Assembly (NCBI GenBank): GCA_024641625.1
Contig: JAHECQ010000003.1
Location: 1-28,786, forward strand
DNA length: 28,786 nt
Direction: 5' to 3'
Source: Acidimicrobiales bacterium
GTDB lineage: Bacteria; Actinomycetota; Acidimicrobiia; Acidimicrobiales; SZUA-35
Shown here: positions 22,317 to 28,786 of the stretch, in pieces
Layout: every line of letters begins with the position of its first letter
How positions within the stretch are numbered: position 1 is the stretch's first letter
Notes under the pieces: generated by a model
Seen by the model: only the letters and a program-made list of their open reading frames with translations
Databases searched by the model: none
Told to the model about the DNA's origin: nothing
Program-made: the position numbers and the translations under genes

Positions 22317-22921
22317 GCCGGCTCAGCCCGGGCAACGAGATCATCGCCCACGAGATCCTGGCACGCTACCCACGGCCGAAGTCGGCGCTCATTCCGCTGC
22401 TCCACCTTGCCCAGGAACAAGACGGGCACATCACCAACGAGGCCATGGAGCATCTGGCCGAACTGGTGGGCGTCACCCCGGCTGAGGTTCTGGGAACCTG
22501 TTCGTTCTACGAGATGTTCAAGCTGGAACCAACCGGCAGTTATCTCATCAACATCTGCGGCACGATGTCGTGCCAGTTGCTCGGCGCCGACGAATTGATC
22601 CATCACGCCGAACACACACTGGGTATCAAGGTCGGTGGAACCACCGACGACGGAATGTTCACCCTTGAACGGGCCGAGTGTCAGGCCGCGTGTACGGAGG
22701 CCCCGTGCCTCCAGGTCAACTATCGGCACGAGTACCGAGTCACGCCGGTCGACTTCGATCACTTGGTCGCCGAGCTTCGAGCCGGCTCGAAGGACGTCCC
22801 TGTGCATGGCACCTTGTCCCGCGTGCGTCAGCAGATCCCCGCCGGCCGCTCGGTCGGTGCCGTCCCGCCCGAGCAGGTCACCGGTCCTCCGGTGTGGTTG
22901 CCGGTCGAGGAGGCCAAGTGA
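22313..22921 (+). CDS. nuoE: NADH-quinone oxidoreductase subunit E
   Basis: A 202-residue subunit of the NADH-oxidising module, holding the [2Fe-2S] cluster N1a. Ligands are Cys82 and Cys87 (ICGTMSCQLLGA) and Cys123 and Cys127 (AECQAACTEAP). The N-terminal helical part contains LIPLLHLAQEQDGHI and GTCSFYEMF. The C-terminal 60 residues extend beyond the usual end with a Pro/Val-rich tail. The GTG start overlaps the nuoD stop by 4 bases. It pairs with NuoF, whose gene follows directly. Confidence 0.95.
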   Translation: MSRLSPGNEIIAHEILARYPRPKSALIPLLHLAQEQDGHITNEAMEHLAELVGVTPAEVLGTCSFYEMFKLEPTGSYLINICGTMSCQLLGADELIHHAEHTLGIKVGGTTDDGMFTLERAECQAACTEAPCLQVNYRHEYRVTPVDFDHLVAELRAGSKDVPVHGTLSRVRQQIPAGRSVGAVPPEQVTGPPVWLPVEEAK

Positions 22922-24342
22922 GCCAGGTCGGCGCAGCCATACCTCACGCAGCTGGCTTCATTGCCAATGACACCCCGCGCATCGTCACCGCCCGCTTCGA
23001 CCACGAGGACAGCCATACGCTCGATCGCTACCTCGCCACCGGCGGTTACGAAGGACTGCGGGCCGCACTCACTCGTCCACCAGCCGAGGTGCATGCCGAG
23101 GTTCGTGACGCCACGGTGCTCGGCCGTGGAGGCGCCGGCTTCCCCGCCGGCGTCAAGTGGGGCTTCATGCCGGCAAACGTGTGGCCTCGCTATCTCGTCG
23201 TCAACGGAGACGAGTCCGAGCCCGGTACGTACAAGGACCGACTCCTCATGGAACGCGATCCTCATCAGCTCATCGAGGGCTGTCTGATTGCGTGTTACGC
23301 CGTGGGGCTCAGCCAGTGCTTTCTCTACATTCGCGGCGAGATGGCAGTGGCCCAGGAACGAGTGGCGAAGGCGCTCAACGACGCGTACGCCGCCGGCTAC
23401 GTGGGAAAGAACGTGCTCGGCAGCGACTTCTCCGTCGACATCGTGCTGCACTGGGGCGCCGGTGCATACGTGGTCGGCGAGGAAACAGCCCTCATCGAGA
23501 GCCTCGAGGGTAATCGAGGCATGCCGCGACTGAAGCCGCCCTATTTCCCGGCGGCCATCGGCCTCTACGGCAAACCCACCATCGTCAACAATGTCGAGAC
23601 CTTGTCGAACCTGCCGTGGATCCTCAACAATGGCGCTGCGGCCTACAGGCAAATCGGTACCGAGACCTCTCCCGGGACCAGAATGGTGGCCGTCTCCGGT
23701 CACGTGAAGCGCCCAGGGGTCTACGAGATCATCAATGGATCCACGACGTTCCGAGACTTGCTCTACAACCAGGAATACTGCGGCGGTATCCGTGGCGACC
23801 GGGCGCTCAAGGCCTTTGTGCCAGGCGGCGGATCAGCGCCGTGGTTCACGCCCGAGCAGCTCGACCTGCCCTTCGAAGGCAGTCAGATCGGGCCCCAGGG
23901 GTCGATGCTCGGTTCGGGCGCCATCATGGTGATGGACGAGACCACCGACATCCCTCAGGCAGCGCTCAGCCTCACGAGGTTCTACGCCCACGAGTCATGT
24001 GGAAAGTGCGTGCCTTGTCGCGAGGGTGGCACGTGGCTCGAACGGATTCTCACCCGCGTCGTGGCCGGGCACGGAACCCGACGCGACCTCGATCTTCTTC
24101 TCGAGGTGGGCGCCTCCATTTGCCCGGGCAACTTCCCGCACGCATCCAGCGAACGCCTGGGCCTTGCTGCCTCGCCATTCCCCTACCAGATGACGACCAT
24201 TTGCTTCGTGGGCCCATCGGCCTTCGCTCCGGTGCATTCGGCACTCACTCTGTTCCCCGAGGAGTTCGAGGCCCGGGTCTCCGACGAGGAACCCCTTCTC
24301 GGTGTGCCGGTCGAATTGAAAGGGCTGACTCACGGTGACTGA
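22918..24342 (+). CDS. nuoF: NADH-quinone oxidoreductase subunit F
   Basis: A 474-residue subunit that binds NADH, FMN and cluster N3. FMN/NADH motifs: LGRGGAGFPAGVKW (68-81), NGDESEPGTYKDR (96-108) and GAGAYVVGEETALIESLEG (180-198). Cluster N3 uses Cys361, Cys364 and Cys367 in ESCGKCVPCREGG. The fourth ligand is probably Cys429 in TTICFVGPSA, because the text after it (SALTLFPEEF) matches the family end. Cys402 in SICPGNF is the alternative, in a segment about 25 residues longer than in Escherichia coli. GTG 22918 overlaps the nuoE stop by 4 bases; the longer upstream frame lies inside nuoE. Confidence 0.95.
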   Translation: MSQVGAAIPHAAGFIANDTPRIVTARFDHEDSHTLDRYLATGGYEGLRAALTRPPAEVHAEVRDATVLGRGGAGFPAGVKWGFMPANVWPRYLVVNGDESEPGTYKDRLLMERDPHQLIEGCLIACYAVGLSQCFLYIRGEMAVAQERVAKALNDAYAAGYVGKNVLGSDFSVDIVLHWGAGAYVVGEETALIESLEGNRGMPRLKPPYFPAAIGLYGKPTIVNNVETLSNLPWILNNGAAAYRQIGTETSPGTRMVAVSGHVKRPGVYEIINGSTTFRDLLYNQEYCGGIRGDRALKAFVPGGGSAPWFTPEQLDLPFEGSQIGPQGSMLGSGAIMVMDETTDIPQAALSLTRFYAHESCGKCVPCREGGTWLERILTRVVAGHGTRRDLDLLLEVGASICPGNFPHASSERLGLAASPFPYQMTTICFVGPSAFAPVHSALTLFPEEFEARVSDEEPLLGVPVELKGLTHGD

Positions 24343-26731
24343 TCAAGACCAGAGCGCGCCGCCGCTCTCCATCACCGTCAATGGTCAGACGGTCGCCTGC
24401 AAGCCGGGCGAGCTGCTGATCGCGGCCGCGGAGCGGGCAGGCACCTACATCCCGAGGTTCTGCTATCACGAGCGCATGAAGCCGGTTGGCATGTGCCGCA
24501 TGTGTTTGGTCGACATCGACTCCGGCCGCGGTCCGGCACTTCAGCCTTCGTGCATGGTCACCGTTGCCGACGGCATGGTCGTCGATACCGAGAGCGACCG
24601 AGCCAAGCGGGCCCAAGAGGGCATCCTCGAGTTGCTCCTGGTCAATCACCCGCTCGATTGCCCGGTCTGCGACAAGGGAGGCGAGTGTCCCCTTCAGGAC
24701 CAGACGGTCGCCTTCGGTCCGGGTGAGAGTCGCTTCGTCGAGGAGAAGCGGCACTACGAGAAGCCCATTGCCATCAGCGATCTCGTCTACCTCGACCGCG
24801 AGCGCTGCATCCTGTGTGACCGATGCACCCGCTTTGCCAAGGACGTCGCCGGCGATCCCCTCATTCACTTCATCGCTCGCGGCAATCAGACACAGGTCAA
24901 CACATTCCCCGACCATCCGTTCGCCTCGTATTTCTCGGGTAACACCGTCCAGATCTGCCCGGTCGGGGCCCTCACCGCTGAGCCCTACCGGTTCACCGCT
25001 CGGCCCTGGGATCTCAGCGAGATCGAGTCGACGTCGACGGTCGACTCGACGGGCGCCCGCATCGTCCTGCAGTCGTCCCGAGATCGTATGGTCCGCGTGC
25101 TCGGGCTCGATTCCGACGCCACGAACTGGGGCTGGCTGTCCGACAAGGAACGCTTCGGTTACGAAGCGTCGGCCTCGGAGGCTCGGCTGATCGAGCCGCT
25201 TCGCAAGTCGGGTGACGACTTCACTCCGTTGCGATGGTCCGAGGCCGCCGGCGCAGTCGCCGACGCGTTGTCGGGGAAGAAGGTCGGCGTCCTCGGGGGG
25301 GCTCGACTCACGGTCGAGGCGCAGTACGCCTGGAACGCGTTGCTGTCGGCACTGCCGGCGGAGACCCACGTCGATGCCCAACTCGGCGATGGTCTGCCCG
25401 CCGAACTGGTGCTCGGTCTTCCCCGAACCACCATCTCCGAGGCGTTCGCTCCGGGGAGCATCGTGGTACATGTCGGCGCAGACCTCAAAGAGGAACTGCC
25501 GACCCTGTTCCTGCGCCTGCGTCATGCGGTTCTCGAGGACGGTGTCTCACTGATCGAGCTGACCCCGTCGGCTACCAGCCTCACCTCGCTGGCGGCCGTC
25601 TCGCTTCATCCGGTGCCCGGCACGGTCGATCAGATGGCTCGATCGATGCTCGCCGGCACCGGTGACGCCGATCATCGGGCCGCCGGTGCGCTGTTGAGTT
25701 CCGGCCGTCCGGTCACGATCATCGGCGGCCGAGGCAACCTCGCAGAGGATCCCGGATTCACCGCTCGGGCAGTAGTTGCGCTGATGGATGGTGTGCCCGG
25801 CGCCAAGTTCCTGCCGGCGTTGCGCCGCGGAAACGTCCACGGCGCGCTCGAGTTGGGGTTCGCGCCCGGGTTCGAGCCGGGGGGCGTTCGTTCATCGTCG
25901 AGCTCTCTCGACGCGATCGGCATGCTCGAAGCGGCCGCTGCGGGGCGCCTGGACACCCTGCTGCTCCTGGGGGCCGACCCGCTCTGTGACGTGCCCGACC
26001 GTGGTCTCGTCGAGCGAGCCTTCGATGGGGTGTCCGAGGTGGTGTCGGTCGATCTGTTCATGACCGAGTCCTGCCGTCGGGCATCGGTCCTGCTGCCGGC
26101 CGCCGGTTTCGGCGAAGTGGACGGCTCGTTCCTCAACCTCGAGGGTCGTCTCAGCCCGGTGGCGGCCAAGGTGACGCCGCCAGGTCAGGCCCGCTCCGAT
26201 TGGATGATCGCCGTCGAGGTTGCCTTCGCCGCCGGTCACGATCTGGGCATCGGCTCCCTGACCGAGTGTCGCCAGGCCCTCAGCTCCTCGGTCGCAAGCT
26301 TCTCGACGATCGACTGGACCGACCTGCCCGCTTCCGACGACGGTCAGTTGCTCGACCTCAGCCGCAGTTGGAGCCCGGAGTTGGGCCCTCCAGTCGTGTC
26401 GCCGCCGCTCGACGGCTACGGTCTGCGATTGGTGGTCGACCGTAAACTCTGGGATCTCGGAACGATGGTTCAGGAATCGAAGTCCCTGGCGAAGTTGCCC
26501 GGGGAGGCAGCCCTGACGTTGTCCCCCGACGATTTCGATCATCTCGGCGTCGAGCGAGGGTCGGAAATCACCGTCATGACGGCCCACGGCAAGCATCGGT
26601 TGTCGGTCCAACCCTCGCCCACCCTGCCCAAGGGAGCCGCGCACCTCAACTTCCGCCTTCCCGGCTTCGACCCCGGACGTCTGATCGTGGCGTCCGAGTC
26701 GGTCATCGAGATCAGGTTGTCGGCAAGCTGA
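24335..26731 (+). CDS. nuoG: NADH-quinone oxidoreductase subunit G, lacking cluster N7 ligands
   Basis: A 798-residue molybdopterin-oxidoreductase-like subunit. Cluster N1b: Cys43, Cys54, Cys57, Cys73. Cluster N5: His105, Cys109, Cys112, Cys118 (HPLDCPVCDKGGEC). Cluster N4: Cys158, Cys161, Cys164, Cys208 (CILCDRCTRF and ICPVGAL). The place of the optional N7 cluster, with pattern C-x2-C-x3-C-x27-C, is occupied by Ser234, Asp237, Ala241 and Ser269, so N7 is absent. The remaining 500 residues follow the degenerate molybdoenzyme fold, and a DMSO-reductase-like beta-barrel domain ends the protein (ALTLSPDDFDHLGVERG). The GTG start overlaps nuoF by 8 bases. Confidence 0.95.
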   Translation: MTDQDQSAPPLSITVNGQTVACKPGELLIAAAERAGTYIPRFCYHERMKPVGMCRMCLVDIDSGRGPALQPSCMVTVADGMVVDTESDRAKRAQEGILELLLVNHPLDCPVCDKGGECPLQDQTVAFGPGESRFVEEKRHYEKPIAISDLVYLDRERCILCDRCTRFAKDVAGDPLIHFIARGNQTQVNTFPDHPFASYFSGNTVQICPVGALTAEPYRFTARPWDLSEIESTSTVDSTGARIVLQSSRDRMVRVLGLDSDATNWGWLSDKERFGYEASASEARLIEPLRKSGDDFTPLRWSEAAGAVADALSGKKVGVLGGARLTVEAQYAWNALLSALPAETHVDAQLGDGLPAELVLGLPRTTISEAFAPGSIVVHVGADLKEELPTLFLRLRHAVLEDGVSLIELTPSATSLTSLAAVSLHPVPGTVDQMARSMLAGTGDADHRAAGALLSSGRPVTIIGGRGNLAEDPGFTARAVVALMDGVPGAKFLPALRRGNVHGALELGFAPGFEPGGVRSSSSSLDAIGMLEAAAAGRLDTLLLLGADPLCDVPDRGLVERAFDGVSEVVSVDLFMTESCRRASVLLPAAGFGEVDGSFLNLEGRLSPVAAKVTPPGQARSDWMIAVEVAFAAGHDLGIGSLTECRQALSSSVASFSTIDWTDLPASDDGQLLDLSRSWSPELGPPVVSPPLDGYGLRLVVDRKLWDLGTMVQESKSLAKLPGEAALTLSPDDFDHLGVERGSEITVMTAHGKHRLSVQPSPTLPKGAAHLNFRLPGFDPGRLIVASESVIEIRLSAS

Positions 26732-28053
26732 TGCGTTCGTCGAACCTCGTCTCGGTGTTCGCCTCGGGCCACCCGTTCCTCTCCGATGGCGTCGACTTCG
26801 GCGATGTCGTGCTGTCGATCGTCATGGTGGTGATCGGCTTCACCCTGTGTCTGGTTTCGACCATGCTCATGGTCTGGTTCGAACGCAAGGTCGTCAGCCG
26901 TTTGCAGAACCGCATCGGTCCGAACGTCGCCGGGCCCTTCGGTCTGTTCCAGACGTTGGCCGACGGCATCAAGCTCTTCTTCAAGGAAGACCTCATCCCG
27001 ACCAAGGCCGATCGCTTCGTCTTCCAGTTGGCCCCCTACCTCTCCCTCGTGCCGGCCTTTCTCACCTTCACGCTGGTTCCGATTGCCGGCGATTTCTCGG
27101 GGGACGGCAATGGCTCGAGCACGGTGTTCGGGCGGACCTTCTTCTGGCAGGTCGCCGATGTACCGGTCGGCATCTTGTTCTTCCTGGCCATGAGTTCGCT
27201 CGGGATCTACGGCGTCATGTTGGCCGGCTGGTCGTCGGGCTCGAAGTACCCGCTTCTCGGCTCGATCCGAGCTTCCGCGCAAGCCATCAGCTACGAGGCA
27301 GCCTTGGGGTTGTCGCTGGCCGCAGTGCTGTTGGTCAGCGGAGCGTTGAGTACCCATGAGCTCGTGCTCGCCCAGGCAGCGGACATCACGCGTTGGCACG
27401 TGGTGGTCACCGGCTTCCTGCCGTTCGTGGTCTTTCTGATCGCGGGCACCGCCGAGCTCAATCGTCCACCGTTCGATCTGGTCGAAGCCGAACAGGAACT
27501 CGTCGGTGGGTTCCACACCGAGTACTCCTCGATCCGGTTCGCCTTGTTCTTCCTGGCCGAGTTCATGAACACGGTCACCATGGGCGGCATCATCGTCACG
27601 TTGTTCTTCGGTGGTCCGGCGCCCTTGTTCGATCTGCCGTTCGTCGACATTCCCGGATCGTGGTTCACCGGCTTCCTGCTCTTCTTCGTGAAGCTCCTGT
27701 TCTTCTTGTTCGTGTTCGTCTGGTTCCGTGCCACGCTGCCTCGTCTTCGCTACGACCAGTTGATGGACCTCGGTTGGAAGGTTCTCATTCCGATCTCGCT
27801 GGCCTGGCTCCTCATCCTCGGCGGTATCCGCATTGCTCGAGATGGCGATCTGGGTATCACCGGAGACTCCGTGGGTGACACCGCCTTGGTGTTCGGGTTC
27901 TCGATCGTGGGCCTGATGCTCGGTGGACTGTTGGTTCTCAAGGCAGTTGCCAACGCCCGAGCCGACCGTCTCGAACGCGCCGGACTCGTCCTGGTTCCCA
28001 GTCCGTTGCCCCCGACCGAAACTGCGGCCCACGCCGACGGAGGACATCACTGA
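26731..28053 (+). CDS. nuoH: NADH-quinone oxidoreductase subunit H
   Basis: A 440-residue polytopic membrane subunit (about eight helices) that joins the peripheral arm to the proton pumps and forms the quinone entry channel. Conserved motifs: ERKVVSRLQNRIGPN, FGLFQTLADGIKLFFKED, a GSIRASAQAISYEA segment, and AELNRPPFDLVEAEQEL with the acidic loop GGFHTEYSS. The ATG shares one base with the nuoG stop (TGATG). A polar tail ends in HADGGHH. Length is somewhat above the usual 320-400. Confidence 0.96.
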   Translation: MRSSNLVSVFASGHPFLSDGVDFGDVVLSIVMVVIGFTLCLVSTMLMVWFERKVVSRLQNRIGPNVAGPFGLFQTLADGIKLFFKEDLIPTKADRFVFQLAPYLSLVPAFLTFTLVPIAGDFSGDGNGSSTVFGRTFFWQVADVPVGILFFLAMSSLGIYGVMLAGWSSGSKYPLLGSIRASAQAISYEAALGLSLAAVLLVSGALSTHELVLAQAADITRWHVVVTGFLPFVVFLIAGTAELNRPPFDLVEAEQELVGGFHTEYSSIRFALFFLAEFMNTVTMGGIIVTLFFGGPAPLFDLPFVDIPGSWFTGFLLFFVKLLFFLFVFVWFRATLPRLRYDQLMDLGWKVLIPISLAWLLILGGIRIARDGDLGITGDSVGDTALVFGFSIVGLMLGGLLVLKAVANARADRLERAGLVLVPSPLPPTETAAHADGGHH

Positions 28054-28739
28054 TGGGTTACCTCGAAGGCTTCGGCGTCACGCTCCGCAAGTGGGGCGAG
28101 GGATTCACGACGCGTGAGTACCGCGGTGGTCGGCTGGGCCGAGACGGCAAGATCAATGCCAAGGACCAGAAGGCCCCGAAGCCCGAGCGCGCCCATGGTC
28201 GGCATGTCCTGAACCGCTACGAAGACGGCATGGAGAAGTGCATCGGCTGCGAACTCTGCGCCGGTGTCTGTCCGGCCAAGTGCATCTACGTTCGTGGCGC
28301 AGACAATCCGGTCGACGATCCGCGTTCGCCCGGGGAGCGTTTCGGCTTCATCTACGAGATCAACTATCTCCGTTGTATTCACTGCGATCTGTGCGTCGAG
28401 GCCTGTCCGACCGAGGCCATCACCGAGTCGAAGTTGTTCGAGTTCTCCTTCACCAACCGAAGTGATGCCATCTACACCAAGGACGAGCTGCTCGTCGACG
28501 CGTCGTCGGGCATGCCCCAGCACCTTCCTTGGGAAGACTGGCGACCGGGAGAGGACGAGTTCACGTCGGGGTGGATGCGCGCCACGTCGCCTTCGGGTCG
28601 CGCCGCCTACGAGAACCGGGTCGGCTGGTCGGGTGAGCGTGGGTACGGTGTTCGCCGGCCCGAGCTCGGTCAGGCACATGAGGACTCGATCGACGGTCAC
28701 GACGACCACGGTCACGACGACCACGGAGGCCACCATTGA
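28053..28739 (+). CDS. nuoI: NADH-quinone oxidoreductase subunit I with His-rich tail
   Basis: A 228-residue ferredoxin-like subunit carrying clusters N6a and N6b, which pass electrons to N2 in NuoB. Motifs are CIGCELCAGVCPAKCIYV and CIHCDLCVEACPTEAI, each a CxxCxxCxxxCP set. ITESKLFEFSFTNRSDAIY is the usual following segment. The C-terminal tail is longer than in typical NuoI and ends in a cluster of eight His with Asp and Gly (DGHDDHGHDDHGGHH), encoded partly by a 15-bp tandem repeat. The ATG shares one base with the nuoH stop. Confidence 0.95.
   Translation: MGYLEGFGVTLRKWGEGFTTREYRGGRLGRDGKINAKDQKAPKPERAHGRHVLNRYEDGMEKCIGCELCAGVCPAKCIYVRGADNPVDDPRSPGERFGFIYEINYLRCIHCDLCVEACPTEAITESKLFEFSFTNRSDAIYTKDELLVDASSGMPQHLPWEDWRPGEDEFTSGWMRATSPSGRAAYENRVGWSGERGYGVRRPELGQAHEDSIDGHDDHGHDDHGGHH
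28695..28724. repeat. Two perfect 15-bp tandem repeats in the nuoI 3' end
   Basis: GGTCACGACGACCAC occurs at 28695-28709 and 28710-28724 without mismatch. Each copy encodes the GHDDH unit of the NuoI tail. This looks like slippage expansion of a His/Asp-rich tail and keeps the reading frame. Confidence 0.9.
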
Positions 28740-28786
28740 TGGACGTTCTGGTCTTCTTGGTCGCAGCGGCCATCGTGCTGGGTGGC
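28739..28786 (+). CDS. nuoJ: NADH-quinone oxidoreductase subunit J, N-terminal fragment
   Basis: The first 16 codons (MDVLVFLVAAAIVLGG) before the window ends. The ATG at 28739 shares one base with the nuoI stop, as for nuoB, nuoH and nuoI. A hydrophobic first helix and the position after nuoI identify it as the membrane subunit NuoJ. nuoK-N are expected beyond the edge. Confidence 0.88.
   Translation, partial: MDVLVFLVAAAIVLGG

Noticed and set aside
22678..22917. Longer NuoF starting inside nuoE
   Set aside because: The added 80 residues are a shifted reading of nuoE. The GTG at 22918 overlaps the nuoE stop by 4 bases, the normal pattern here.
26539..28050. A 503-codon minus-strand frame across nuoG and nuoH
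   Set aside because: Highly charged translation (His, Asp, Glu, Gln, Arg) that mirrors hydrophobic NuoH codons on the other strand; no family is visible.
1..28786. Mobile elements, CRISPR arrays, phage or defence genes
   Set aside because: No transposase, integrase, spaced repeat array, nuclease-methylase pair or composition shift was seen; the window looks like core chromosome.

Overview
This is a high-GC window whose genes are packed end to end, often with 4-base start/stop overlaps. The gene content points to an Actinomycetota chromosome. The left edge has an mshA-like glycosyltransferase followed by a YbjN-type gene, the same pair that sits together in mycobacteria, and rex lies directly upstream of hemA as in Streptomyces. 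The split, b6-type cytochrome b and the divergent complex I subunits are unlike mycobacteria or streptomycetes. A deep-branching class such as Acidimicrobiia is my best guess (inference only). No rRNA, tRNA, CRISPR array, insertion sequence or phage gene was seen.

Layout. (1) 1-2700, plus strand: 3' end of a GT4 glycosyltransferase, a YbjN-like protein, proC, an S-adenosylmethionine hydrolase, and a 29-residue one-helix peptide that is easily missed. (2) 2704-3435, minus strand: a secreted CAP-domain protein. (3) 3644-9619, plus strand: rex followed by hemA-hemC-hemD-hemB-hemL, covering the C5 route from glutamyl-tRNA to uroporphyrinogen III. (4) 9612-12892, minus strand: a secreted HExxH/FN3/DUF4214 protein and a membrane-anchored monoheme cytochrome c. 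(5) 12893-13333: a divergent control region holding a near-consensus Rex operator on a promoter. (6) 13334-19323, plus strand: a 3-helix membrane protein, a two-cluster ferredoxin, cytochrome b6-like and subunit IV-like proteins, a Rieske protein, a two-helix diheme cytochrome c and a 323-residue membrane protein. (7) 19378-28786, plus strand: nuoABCDEFGHI and the first codons of nuoJ.

How the genes work together. Regions 6 and 7 read as one respiratory block: complex I passes electrons from NADH to (mena)quinone, and a b6f/Bacillus-like Rieske-cytochrome b complex passes them from quinol to c-type cytochromes. The rex-hem block supplies the redox sensor and the heme precursors that these cytochromes need. 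The candidate Rex operator at 13236-13253 would link the two blocks.

The most interesting part is region 6. It combines a split b6-type cytochrome b with a cysteine matching the heme c_i attachment site, a dedicated 2[4Fe-4S] ferredoxin, two unrecognised membrane proteins, a diheme cytochrome with a large insertion, and a short IPEHLLKRS-like motif shared by two otherwise unrelated respiratory proteins. NuoG has lost all four cysteines of cluster N7.
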